Below, one piece after another: positions 1 through 7,287 of a stretch of 9,884 nucleotides of DNA (the first letter of the stretch is position 1; the number at the start of each line of letters is the position of its first letter). This DNA is from an uncultured Verrucomicrobiota bacterium. Its GTDB lineage: Bacteria; Verrucomicrobiota; Kiritimatiellia; RFP12; UBA1067. The DNA is taken from contig CALYTX010000029.1 in NCBI GenBank assembly GCA_945487985.1, positions 1-9,884 on the forward strand, given 5' to 3'. Below the pieces are notes generated by a model. It did no database searches. It was given only the letters and a program-made list of their open reading frames with translations, and was not told the DNA's origin. Position numbers and translations under genes: made by a program.

Positions 1-31
1 ACGGACGGCGGATTTAGGTGCGCAAAGCGGT

Positions 32-3000
32 TCAATTTGAGATGTGCGCTTTGTAGCTGCCCGTTTTCTTTATTGTTGCCGCGCCCAATCCTGTTCCGTT
101 GACATTGACCGCATTGACAGTTGCGCGTATGCGCCGCCCGTTTTCATTGTAGAGATAGACCGAACCTGAGATTAAGCCCGTGCGCGTCGAGTAGCGAGGC
201 CGCCAAGACGAGTTCGCAGCGTTGAACGATAAGCCGTCATCGGCAAGGGCGTAATCAAGGCTCAAAACATTGCCCGGTGTCGCTGCTGCCGTTCCGAAGG
301 CGGCAGGCTCGATATCTATTGTGCGCCATTCGTTTGCGGTTTTCGCCAAAAGCCGGCCAACATCGATTTTGACCATTTTTCCGTCGCCATCGATCTTGAT
401 GAGGGCTGAAAAACCTCCGCGTTTTCCGCTGTAGAGCTGGGCGAGCACGGGAATAAAGTATTGTTCGCCTGTTTTCACCATCTGGCACGATGTGCTCACT
501 CGCGTACCGTCGGCGAGAAAGCCAGTGACCTTAATCTTGCCTCTGGTTTTTGCACTGAGGGCAATGCCGCTGAAACCGCCGAATAGGGGCGTGTCAGTCT
601 TCGTGTCCGCGCTGAAAGCGGCCGTCCACAGTTTGCCCTTGAACCGGTCGAATACGGCCTTTTCCGCGGCGACGGTCGATTTCGACAAGTCTTTGACGAG
701 AGTGAGATTGGGAAGGGACGCGATCTGTTCGAGCGTGGTGAGGCGAATTTTTTTGCCGCCCAGAGGCGTGTAGTAGCCCGAAAGCCTCATCGTGCCGTTG
801 CGCAGATAACTCGACGTTTTCAGGCTGACCGTGCCGACGATGCCGTTCCCATCGGACGCCGCGGTCCAGCCGATGTAGGAGGTTCGGGGTGCGAGATCGA
901 CTGCAATGATGACGTCGTTACCGGCATTCCCGCCAGACGGCGACGAAGTCATCTTGATAGATGTGCCGGCGAACGCATTCTTGTCGATGTTGATATTCAA
1001 ATGCGCAGGAAATGGGGTGGTGTAGGTTGATGAGGTCTCGACTACCGCCTGCGAGGTTTCTACGAACACGCGGACATTGCCGTTACCGTCGGTTAAGAAC
1101 CCGGTGACTCCTTCGGTATCGTTAGTCGTTATCGTGGAGCTGTTGGTAAACGAGTTACAGCCCCAGAACGCAAAGCCGCGAATCGCCCTGACATTCTTGA
1201 GGATGACATCGAAACTGGCCGTCCCGGGCAGACGCTCGGTGGTAGTCGTTGTTATTGGGCCTTTGACGGTAACGGTCGTTTTCGTATTGTCGGTGCCGTC
1301 GCTGTTCAAGCCGGGAATTGTCCTTGTAATCGTTGTAGTTGTGGTCTTCTTGATTGTAGCCGTGCAGTCGAAGTCGTATGAGTCTGGAACGCGAATAAGC
1401 GTTGTTCCATCGGCAGAATAAAGACAGCCGTTTCTGACGGAGAAAGCGCTGTTGTCGGTTGCGAACGCCGTGATGCCGCTGCAGGCGTTGAACGCATCCT
1501 CGGCGATGTCGGTTACTGGGCATCCGCCCAGCTTCTTGGGAACGACAACAGTTTCCTGCGCTCCGACGGCCTTGATGATTGTCGCCTCGCCGTTGACGAT
1601 TTCGAATTTCCACTCAGTGGCGTCGAAGTCTGCGATGATGATCAAGTCTCTTCCGCACCAGAGATCGCCCTCAGGCCAGCCTTCGGCGCTTTGGTTGGCG
1701 TAGCTGATTACCTTTTTCGAGCCCTCGTAAATATCATCTGCCGCTTTTGGCGCGTTGCCGGCGTAGGAGACGACTGCGAGATTAACACAGTTCATGAAAG
1801 CGCGGCTGCCGATAGTGGTTACTCCAGCGGGAATGTTCAGACGCGAAATCCCCGAGCATCCGTCGAAAGCCTGCTCCGCAATTGTTTTCAACGCATCGGG
1901 AAGGGAGATAGCTCTGATGTTCTCGCAGCCTGAGCAGGCCTCTGCGCCGATTTCTGTTACCGTGGCGGGCAGACTTGCCGACGAGTTGTCGTAGTTAGCT
2001 GGAATGGCGACAAGGGCGGTTTTCTGTTTGTTGAAAATCATGTTGCCGTCGGAGCAGTAGCGCGGACAGGTCGGATTTATCGCTATCTCGTTTACGAATC
2101 GGCAACCAGCCGCTGGATTGCCGGAAAGCGCGGTTATAGTATATGGAAGTGAGATCGACGAAACCTTCATCCCGTCAAAAGCGTGTTTGCCGATTGCGGT
2201 TACCCCTGCGGGAATGTTGATGACTCCTTGGGCCATGTTGAAGGGCGCGTTGTCGTCGGAGTCGATGCTCTTTGCGGCGGTGCAGTTCGCGAATGCATAG
2301 TCGCCTATGCGGCTGACTGAAGATGGAATACCGAAGCATGGCACCGCTTTGCAGCCGTCGAAGGCGTGTTCGCCGATGGCGGTTACGGCGTAGCCGTTGA
2401 TCCTGGCGGGTATCTTTAAGGCGTAGGCTTCGGCGGCAACGGTGCCGTCGCTGTTGTAAATCCAGTAAGTAGCGCCCCTGGTGGAAACGGGATTGACGGC
2501 GGCGATTGGATTGCCGGCGGCGTCTTCATTGTAGAGTTCCGCCTCGCCGTCGACGATGCGGTAGAACCAAGTGATGTTGTTGGCGTCCTTGGTTGAAAGC
2601 ACTGGAGGGTTTTCTGAATTGATGACCTGGATTTCGCGGTTTTTCCAGATTGGATAGGAGGGCGTTTTAGTCCAGTCGTCGGTGAAGGCGTAGCTCACGA
2701 GCGCTTCCGGGGCGCCAGAGTAGATGTCATCGGCAGCGTCCGGAACGTTGCCATTGTAGAAAACCTTGGTGAGTTTTGCGATGGATTCTGGAGCTTGCAG
2801 CCCTGGCCAGATGCCGTTGACGTTGAAGGCCCCCGATCCAATGGTGTTCACGAATTGCGGCAGATTCAGATAGGAGAGCCGGAAACACCCGAAGAAAGCG
2901 TCAGTGCAGAGGTTGGTTACGGAGCTGGCGATGGTGATCGTACCTTCCGCGCGCACGGGGCAGGCATATAGTTTGGTTATGTCGCGGTTGTACAGAACTC

Positions 3001-3547
3001 CTTCGTCGGAATAGACGAAATGGGAGTTGTCGCCGATGTTGATTTTCGCAGTGTAGATCGTTCCGGCGGCAATGTTGCCATCCATATCGAGCAAGGTTGC
3101 TGGCAGGTTGATTTCCTTCAGCGCAGTGTTGACGAACGGCCTTTTGCCAATGTATCGCACCCCCTCGCTGATGACGACTTCGGCAAGAGCCGTGCAGTTC
3201 GAGAAAGCATAATCGCCGATTGTTTCCATCGTGCTGGGGATTTCAACTTTGGTGAGCGCCTGCGCGTTGGCGAACACCGCTTCGCCGATTTCCTTGACGG
3301 CATATACTTTATGTGGGTAGGCTATAATCGAAGCAAGGGTTATGTCTCCGTATGGGTGAGGAGTTACTCCTTTTAGCACTGCCGTCTGTGCGTCGGTATC
3401 GAAAATGTAGTGCCATTTGTATTCGACATCGGTACTGCCGACTTTGTTGGTGGTGAAGACATAATCGTCGTATTCTATTGCTCCGGCGAGAAACGACAGA
3501 GTAATTGCAATCAACGACAACGCAATTTTCCTGAGCGTATTTTTCAT
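32..3547 (-). CDS. BspA-like leucine-rich-repeat surface protein, last gene of the secretin operon
   Basis: Predicted exported protein of 1171 residues. The N-terminus is a signal peptide: basic MKNTLRK, a hydrophobic stretch at about 8-22, then a likely cut near AGA. Residues 45-860 carry LRR_5/BspA-type repeats, recognisable by IGDYAFSNC (110-118), IGEHAFDGC (391-399), IGKHAFDG (452-459) and AFDGCSG (560-566). They fall into three larger modules, and the third holds a Thr-rich insertion (733-773). Residues 885-1171 form a Gly/Ser-rich beta region with no LRRs and no LPXTG, lipobox or PEP-CTERM signal. The start ATG overlaps the secretin stop as ATGA and has AAGGAG 8 bases upstream. BspA-type repeats in other bacteria serve adhesion and host or matrix binding; that role here is inference. 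The position suggests a client or surface partner of the secretin complex. Base composition looks less GC-rich than in the pilM-P genes (by eye). Confidence 0.85.
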   Translation of the reverse strand: MKNTLRKIALSLIAITLSFLAGAIEYDDYVFTTNKVGSTDVEYKWHYIFDTDAQTAVLKGVTPHPYGDITLASIIAYPHKVYAVKEIGEAVFANAQALTKVEIPSTMETIGDYAFSNCTALAEVVISEGVRYIGKRPFVNTALKEINLPATLLDMDGNIAAGTIYTAKINIGDNSHFVYSDEGVLYNRDITKLYACPVRAEGTITIASSVTNLCTDAFFGCFRLSYLNLPQFVNTIGSGAFNVNGIWPGLQAPESIAKLTKVFYNGNVPDAADDIYSGAPEALVSYAFTDDWTKTPSYPIWKNREIQVINSENPPVLSTKDANNITWFYRIVDGEAELYNEDAAGNPIAAVNPVSTRGATYWIYNSDGTVAAEAYALKIPARINGYAVTAIGEHAFDGCKAVPCFGIPSSVSRIGDYAFANCTAAKSIDSDDNAPFNMAQGVINIPAGVTAIGKHAFDGMKVSSISLPYTITALSGNPAAGCRFVNEIAINPTCPRYCSDGNMIFNKQKTALVAIPANYDNSSASLPATVTEIGAEACSGCENIRAISLPDALKTIAEQAFDGCSGISRLNIPAGVTTIGSRAFMNCVNLAVVSYAGNAPKAADDIYEGSKKVISYANQSAEGWPEGDLWCGRDLIIIADFDATEWKFEIVNGEATIIKAVGAQETVVVPKKLGGCPVTDIAEDAFNACSGITAFATDNSAFSVRNGCLYSADGTTLIRVPDSYDFDCTATIKKTTTTTITRTIPGLNSDGTDNTKTTVTVKGPITTTTTERLPGTASFDVILKNVRAIRGFAFWGCNSFTNSSTITTNDTEGVTGFLTDGNGNVRVFVETSQAVVETSSTYTTPFPAHLNINIDKNAFAGTSIKMTSSPSGGNAGNDVIIAVDLAPRTSYIGWTAASDGNGIVGTVSLKTSSYLRNGTMRLSGYYTPLGGKKIRLTTLEQIASLPNLTLVKDLSKSTVAAEKAVFDRFKGKLWTAAFSADTKTDTPLFGGFSGIALSAKTRGKIKVTGFLADGTRVSTSCQMVKTGEQYFIPVLAQLYSGKRGGFSALIKIDGDGKMVKIDVGRLLAKTANEWRTIDIEPAAFGTAAATPGNVLSLDYALADDGLSFNAANSSWRPRYSTRTGLISGSVYLYNENGRRIRATVNAVNVNGTGLGAATIKKTGSYKAHISN
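968..1612 (-). repeat. LRR super-module 3, divergent and interrupted by a Thr-rich insertion
   Basis: Residues 646-860. The opening WKFEIVNGEATI (646-657) and the lead-in GGCPVTDIAEDAFNAC (674-689) match module 2. The usual closing block (GNxPxAxDDIYxG) is absent. Instead a Thr-rich segment and less regular LRR-like units (IRGFAFWGC, IDKNAFAG) follow before the C-terminal beta region. Confidence 0.5.
1229..1351 (-). other. Thr-rich insertion within the BspA-like protein
   Basis: Residues 733-773 contain two Thr tracts (KKTTTTTITRT and ITTTTTERLP) flanking an Asp/Asn/Gly-rich loop (LNSDGTDN, 747-754). The region interrupts an LRR module. Such segments are often flexible or O-glycosylated in exported proteins; that is inference here. 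Confidence 0.6.
1637..2569 (-). repeat. LRR super-module 2 of the BspA-like protein
   Basis: Residues 327-637. The opening is WFYRIVDGEAELYN (327-340), a closer match to the module 3 opening than to module 1. A sequence PARINGYAVTAIGEHAF leads into the LRRs. The close is YAGNAPKAADDIYEG (595-609) and GRDLIII (632-638), matching the module 1 close in order and spacing. Confidence 0.6.
2624..3415 (-). repeat. LRR super-module 1 of the BspA-like protein
   Basis: This is the first of three related blocks within the protein, residues 45-308. It opens with a W-x-Y-x-F type segment (WHYIF), passes through LRR_5 repeats, and closes with YNGNVPDAADDIYSG (264-278) followed by a Trp-rich strand ending NREIQVI (303-309). 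The same opening and closing motifs recur in module 2. Confidence 0.6.
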
Positions 3548-5580
3548 TTCTGTTGCTCCTTCTCGCTCTCGGCGGTCTGTTCTTGGACAGGAGTCGCGCT
3601 TTTAAGGGGCGTTGCGAACTCGGTCTCGGCGAGCGTTTCATCCATTGGCGCGATAGGAGTGGGCTTTACGGGTGTGATGCGCACTTTGCCTTTGGGCAGG
3701 TCGCGTTCGTCCAGAGCCGACAAATCGAGCTTGAGCACTTCCGCGCTGCTGCCTTGACGATCGCCTGGCTCGAATTTGAGACCTGATACGTATTCGCGGC
3801 CGAGGATTGCATTTTTGGGCAGTCCGATGTCGCGCGGCAGGTTTTGCGGGTCGGCTATGCCAATCGTGACGAAGACGACAATCTCCTTCTGGATTTTCTG
3901 GCGGCTCTTCCAGCCGAAAAGCTTCTGCCCGATCCATGGAATCTTGCGCAGAAGGGGGATGCCCGAGTCGACGTCTTCTTCCTTGGTGCGGGAAAGTCCG
4001 CCGATGACGGCCGTGGCACCGTCTTTCATCGTGAATTCCGTCGTCAAGCGCTTGACGTCGATAATCGGATACTGTGTGTAGGGCGTGTCCGATTCGGTCT
4101 TGGAGTTTACCGTCACGTAGCCGGTGCAGTCGCTGATCGTAGGCACGATCTCGACCGCAATGAGCCCGTCGGGTGAAATGCGCGGAGTTACTGAAAGGGA
4201 TATGCCCCAACTGAAGAAAGCTTCGTTGGCGAACATAAACTTGTCTTCGCCGGGAATCGTGTCGATCTTGGTTGAAATGGACAGGTTCTGCGAATTCTGT
4301 CCGGTGTAGTTGGAGTCAATCGTTACGTTCGGGTATTTGGTCGTCATGTCGACTTTGGCTTCTTTCCCGTTCGAGACGATGATTTTGGGATTGGAAAACA
4401 TCTTGGCGTCGCCGATCTGTTCAAACGCGCTCATCGCCAACCGGAAGTCGTCGACCGACAATTGCCCTTGGAAGCCGCGCGCGTTGTGCCAGCCCATGCT
4501 TGTAGCCTCGCGTCCGGCCCCAGCGGCGGCGGCGATTCCCTGGGGAACGAATCCAGTCAGCGTGGAAGAATCGGAAAGTGAGCTGGAGGTGGATGACGAC
4601 GCTGATGAACTCGTGCTCTCGCCGCTCAGGGAGGTTGATGCGCTGGTCGTCGGCGAATCGCTTTTCGTAAGCGTCCGTGTGCTCAAGGCCGTGCCGTAGT
4701 TCGCAACGCGACCGCTGTTGTATTCCCATCCCCCCGAGACATTTCTGACCGACGCCCCCCAGCTTTCGAGCGAGTTCCACTGCATTCCAAGCTTGTGCAT
4801 TGCTTCGTTGGAAAGCTCAATGAAGCGCGCTTCGATGTAGATTTGGGCAATCGCCTTGTCGACGGCCTTGATGATCGCCTCGCAGTCGGCGATAATCTTG
4901 TCGGTTGCCGTCACCACCACCACATTGGCGCCAGTGAAGCACGAGGCAATCGGGCGCATGATTTTGCCGGTCGGGTCCTTCGGGGCGAAAGTCTGGTTGA
5001 ACAGCTCGGACAGTTCTTTGGCCGAGGCGTGGTTGAGTGCGAAGGTTCGTGTCGAAACCGGCACGAGTTGCAAGTCTTCGACGACGCGGTAGATGTTCTC
5101 GCGTTCTTCAATGCGGAAACCGCGCGTGCCGAGAATCGCCTTCATGCCCTGAAGCCAGGGTACGCGTTTGAGCGATACGGAAATGCGCTTTTGCAGGTTG
5201 GTGGAATCATCGCAGATGATGTTCGCGCCGGTTGTTTTGCGGAACTGGCGCAGAACATCTGCCAGTGAGGCTTCATCGCATTCGATATCGACGAGCGATT
5301 CGAGTCCGTTGTCGAGCGCGCCTTTCACCTTTGGCCGTTTGGCCGCGATGGCGCTATCGTCTTCCAAATCGATTTCGTCGATCCCCGTTTCCGGCACTGG
5401 GCATGCCGCTTCGTCGGCGGATTCTTCCGTTGCCACTGTCTCCGGCGGGGGCGGCAGGGCGGTATCTTTTGCCGCGCTTTCTGGCGCGGCGCTTTGCCTC
5501 GGGGCGTCGCTTGCCGCATTTTCAAGACCGGGAGCAGTTGTGGCAAGTGCCAGACAAATGGCAAGCGTACTTACGTGCAT
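3544..5580 (-). CDS. pilQ: Outer-membrane secretin (PilQ/GspD family)
   Basis: This 678-residue protein would form the multimeric outer-membrane channel of a type IV pilus or type II secretion-like system. A short signal peptide (1-18, unusual in having no Lys or Arg before the hydrophobic core) is followed by a Pro/Ala/acidic linker to about residue 90. An N0/STN domain (97-165) and one N1 repeat (about 174-243) follow. The secretin core covers about 248-574 and holds NPKIIVSNGKEA (397-408) and the family signature IPLLRKIPWIGQKLFG (541-556). A Ser/Thr-rich insertion (307-342) interrupts the front of the core. A tail of about 100 residues follows, Pro-rich and ending in Glu/Gln/Lys. No AMIN domain or lipobox is seen. 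The gene lies 3 bases after the PilP-like stop and overlaps the LRR gene by ATGA. The symbol rests on gene order; gspD is the alternative. Confidence 0.92.
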   Translation of the reverse strand: MHVSTLAICLALATTAPGLENAASDAPRQSAAPESAAKDTALPPPPETVATEESADEAACPVPETGIDEIDLEDDSAIAAKRPKVKGALDNGLESLVDIECDEASLADVLRQFRKTTGANIICDDSTNLQKRISVSLKRVPWLQGMKAILGTRGFRIEERENIYRVVEDLQLVPVSTRTFALNHASAKELSELFNQTFAPKDPTGKIMRPIASCFTGANVVVVTATDKIIADCEAIIKAVDKAIAQIYIEARFIELSNEAMHKLGMQWNSLESWGASVRNVSGGWEYNSGRVANYGTALSTRTLTKSDSPTTSASTSLSGESTSSSASSSTSSSLSDSSTLTGFVPQGIAAAAGAGREATSMGWHNARGFQGQLSVDDFRLAMSAFEQIGDAKMFSNPKIIVSNGKEAKVDMTTKYPNVTIDSNYTGQNSQNLSISTKIDTIPGEDKFMFANEAFFSWGISLSVTPRISPDGLIAVEIVPTISDCTGYVTVNSKTESDTPYTQYPIIDVKRLTTEFTMKDGATAVIGGLSRTKEEDVDSGIPLLRKIPWIGQKLFGWKSRQKIQKEIVVFVTIGIADPQNLPRDIGLPKNAILGREYVSGLKFEPGDRQGSSAEVLKLDLSALDERDLPKGKVRITPVKPTPIAPMDETLAETEFATPLKSATPVQEQTAESEKEQQK
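3556..3561 (-). promoter_or_regulatory. Ribosome binding site of the BspA-like gene
   Basis: AAGGAG on the minus strand lies 8 bases before the ATG at 3547, inside the end of the secretin gene. It fixes the start and shows that the ATGA overlap can be initiated independently. Confidence 0.75.
4555..4662 (-). other. Ser/Thr-rich insertion in the secretin core
   Basis: Residues 307-342 are mostly Ser and Thr, with no pattern of hydrophobic residues. They separate the first strands of the secretin domain (IYIEARFIELSNEA, 247-260) from the later core. A flexible surface or periplasmic loop is the likely form; this is inference. Confidence 0.6.
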
Positions 5581-5583
5581 GGA

Positions 5584-6036
5584 TTAGTCCTCTCCTTTTA
5601 AATCGTCGTCATCGTCAATATCTTTGGCGCGCACGCGCGCCAATTTCAGGGTTGCTCCTTCGGTGAGACCCTGGATTCTCCAAGTAAAGCGGCGCCCTTC
5701 GTGGTTGATGGAAATCAAATCTCCGTTGCCGTAGGTGTTGCCATTGATAATCACGCCGTGCCGTTTGGCGCCGTTTGCCGCCGTCGCCGTGGCCGTACCC
5801 GTGACACGGAGAGTCTTCCTCGCCTCGGCCCAGTGGCGCGACGAGATGGTTTTGGCGTTGCGTGCCAGCGCGGCGGCGGTGGCGGCCGTGGCGGTGTCGT
5901 CCCCTTCGGCGAGAGGGGCGGTTTGTACCTCGACCTTGGGTTCGGCCGAAATCTCTTCGCGCACCCCCTCGTAGCCGATTGGCCAAAACGGATTGCGCAC
6001 GGCGATGGCCGCTATTACTGGAAGGAACAGTTTCAT
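5584..6036 (-). CDS. Small PilP-like periplasmic scaffold protein
   Basis: This 150-residue protein sits where PilP lies in pilMNOPQ operons. PilP-type proteins link the inner-membrane PilN/PilO pair to the N0 domain of the secretin. The N-terminus MKLFLPVIAAIAV is a short hydrophobic export signal or anchor, followed at once by RNPFWPIGY (14-22), which resembles the RDPF motif at the start of mature PilP. An Ala/Thr-rich linker follows. The C-terminal domain has HWAEARKTLRVTG, then GVIINGNTYGNGDLISI and FTWRIQGL, typical of a small beta domain of the PilP/GspC homology-region type. The C-terminus is very acidic (DIDDDDDLKGED). There is no lipobox Cys, unlike classical PilP. The start overlaps the PilO-like stop by ATGA; an in-frame ATG at 6066 is possible but would put 10 odd residues before the signal. 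No symbol is given because similarity is weak. Confidence 0.72.
   Translation of the reverse strand: MKLFLPVIAAIAVRNPFWPIGYEGVREEISAEPKVEVQTAPLAEGDDTATAATAAALARNAKTISSRHWAEARKTLRVTGTATATAANGAKRHGVIINGNTYGNGDLISINHEGRRFTWRIQGLTEGATLKLARVRAKDIDDDDDLKGED
5589..5599 (-). promoter_or_regulatory. Ribosome binding site of the secretin gene
   Basis: AAAAGGAGAGG on the minus strand, with GAGG 8 bases before the ATG at 5580. It lies over the last codons of the PilP-like gene. The TAA at 5584-5586 is in frame two codons before this ATG, so the secretin cannot start further upstream. Confidence 0.75.
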
Positions 6037-6635
6037 TTGCGGCTCAACCCTCCTTTTGCCGGCCACTCGAGAACATAGATAATTTCCTGCCGGTCGTTGG
6101 ACTGCTGCGAGCGGATATCGAGCGATCTCAAGGCGATGAGCGGAAATTCCTTCTCCATTCGCAGCAGAAAGGAAATCGCCGCTTGATAGCTTCCCTTGGC
6201 GCTGATGCGAATTGCCGCGCGCGTGTGCAACTGCCGCGGCGCGGTGGGTTTGGGCAGCGGCAGCGCGCGGAAGGGCTCGTCGGAATAGTCGGGCTCGACG
6301 AGGCCTGCGCCGAGTAGCAGCGGCTCGAGCAACGATTTCGCGCGCATTGAGTACGATTCCAGCAACGGCGTGAGCATTCCTTCTTCGTAAGGCTTGAGGT
6401 TTTGGTTGATCTCGGCGAGGTTTTTCTTGATGGTGTCGGCGCTGTGCAAATCCATATTCATCCGCCGCTGGTTGGTTTCGAGTTCGTCGAGTTTTCGCCG
6501 GTTGAGCGCGAGCTGCGATGAGGCCGGTTCGACTGCGAACATGTAGATGACCGCGGCAATCGCGCCCAGCACGATAGTGAACGCGGCCGAACGCTTGGCG
6601 TTTGGCGCCATGTTTTGGATGAGGTCATTTTTCAC
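6033..6635 (-). CDS. pilO: PilO-like inner-membrane scaffold protein
   Basis: This 200-residue bitopic protein has a short basic cytoplasmic N-terminus and one membrane segment (FTIVLGAIAAVIYMFAV, about 19-35). A charged coiled-coil region (about 42-80, rich in Leu, Asn, Glu and Arg) follows, then a C-terminal ferredoxin-like region (about 130-200). This is the architecture of PilO, which pairs with PilN in the periplasm; Akkermansia Amuc_1100 has a comparable plan. I chose the GTG start because GGAGAGGA lies upstream at 6645-6652. The longer reading from 6713 adds residues lying wholly within the PilN-like gene, and the ATG at 6611 has no ribosome site. With the GTG start the gene overlaps the PilN-like gene by 11 bases. 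Assignment rests on topology, size and order rather than on sharp motifs. Confidence 0.75.
   Translation of the reverse strand: MKNDLIQNMAPNAKRSAAFTIVLGAIAAVIYMFAVEPASSQLALNRRKLDELETNQRRMNMDLHSADTIKKNLAEINQNLKPYEEGMLTPLLESYSMRAKSLLEPLLLGAGLVEPDYSDEPFRALPLPKPTAPRQLHTRAAIRISAKGSYQAAISFLLRMEKEFPLIALRSLDIRSQQSNDRQEIIYVLEWPAKGGLSRK
6049..6057 (-). promoter_or_regulatory. Ribosome binding site of the PilP-like gene
   Basis: AAAAGGAGG on the minus strand ends 12 bases before the ATG at 6036. The spacing is slightly long, but it is the strongest Shine-Dalgarno match in the region and supports that start over the ATG at 6066. Confidence 0.6.
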
Positions 6636-7287
6636 AAGCAAACTTCCTCTCCGGCATCGTGTATTCGATTTCAAACGACAACAGCCGCTTGCCGCCATTC
6701 TGAGACGCGGCATCCTGGCGGAACGACTTGATTTTCCTTGCCTTCGTCACTAACGCGGCGAATTCCGGCCCGTCGAGCGATTCCATCAGCGCTTGGACGG
6801 GCGTTTCCTTGGTCGTGCGCCCGACAATCACTAGTTTTTGCGTTTCGACATTTTCCGTCGGCCCGGCCAGCGGGAATCTCGCGCCCGGCGGCTTGAGATT
6901 TTGTGGAGGAGGCGGAACGATGGAGAGTTCCGTCAGCTGCACCCGCAGGGGCATCGCCTCGGCGAGGAGCGCGAGGCTTTCGCCGACGTGCCGCACGCCT
7001 GCGCGGTAGAATTCAAGCTGCCGGAGCTGCTCGGTTTTCTCGCGCACTTCGGCCTGGCGCGAGAGAACTTCGGAGTGACCCTTGGTCTTGGTTTTGATAT
7101 CTTCTTCGATTGATTGCGCCTGCGACTTGACAACGAGTAGCTGCGTGAAGAGCGCCCCCCACCAGACGACCATTCCTACGCAAGAAAGCAAGGCCAACAG
7201 CGGCAACAACACCCGTAACCGCACCGGCGAGGATGAAAGCCGCTCGGTTTCCTTCAAGAGGTTGAGATGGAACGAAGCTGTTTTCAT
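6625..7287 (-). CDS. pilN: PilN-like inner-membrane scaffold protein
   Basis: This 220-residue bitopic protein has a cytoplasmic N-terminus with HLNLLKETER (7-16), which keeps the N-L-L core of the PilN peptide that docks into PilM (INLLP in classical PilN). One membrane segment lies at about 25-52 (VLLPLLALLSCVGMVVWWGA). A Gln/Glu/Lys/Arg-rich coiled coil spans about 55-95, followed by a periplasmic domain with LRVQLTELSIVPPPP (113-127), close to the 'LP..v.L..l' strand of PilN/GspL. It starts inside the PilM-like stop (ATGA), with GGAGG 7 bases upstream, and ends inside the PilO-like start. Expected role: bridge between the cytoplasmic PilM-like protein and the periplasmic PilO-like partner. 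Confidence 0.8.
   Translation of the reverse strand: MKTASFHLNLLKETERLSSSPVRLRVLLPLLALLSCVGMVVWWGALFTQLLVVKSQAQSIEEDIKTKTKGHSEVLSRQAEVREKTEQLRQLEFYRAGVRHVGESLALLAEAMPLRVQLTELSIVPPPPQNLKPPGARFPLAGPTENVETQKLVIVGRTTKETPVQALMESLDGPEFAALVTKARKIKSFRQDAASQNGGKRLLSFEIEYTMPERKFACEK
6645..6652 (-). promoter_or_regulatory. Ribosome binding site deciding the GTG start of the PilO-like gene
   Basis: GGAGAGGA on the minus strand ends 9 bases before GTG at 6635. The competing ATG at 6611 has no purine-rich tract at a suitable distance, so this site decides the start. Confidence 0.6.

Noticed and set aside
1..31. Possible further gene or terminator downstream of the LRR gene
   Set aside because: Only 31 bases are available, with no start codon plus ribosome site and no hairpin with a T-tract, so nothing can be called.
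23..53. Inverted repeat CAAAGCG/CGCTTTG around the LRR stop codon as a terminator
   Set aside because: The stem is only 7 bases with a 17-base loop and no T-tract follows on the minus strand. It also overlaps the last codons.
1221..1360. Simple-sequence DNA in the Thr-rich codons as a slippage (phase-variable) tract
   Set aside because: The Thr codons are mixed (ACA, ACC, ACG, ACT type), so no pure short tandem repeat long enough for slippage exists.
4795..5268. Plus-strand open frame of 157 codons opposite the secretin
   Set aside because: It lies antisense to the conserved N0/N1 region of the secretin, shows no family features, and is explained by the GC-rich codon pattern of the real gene.
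5701..6317. Long overlapping plus-strand frames opposite the PilP-like and PilO-like genes
   Set aside because: Their compositions (Arg/Gly-rich) are typical antisense shadows. The minus-strand genes have signal or membrane segments, ribosome sites and ATGA overlaps.
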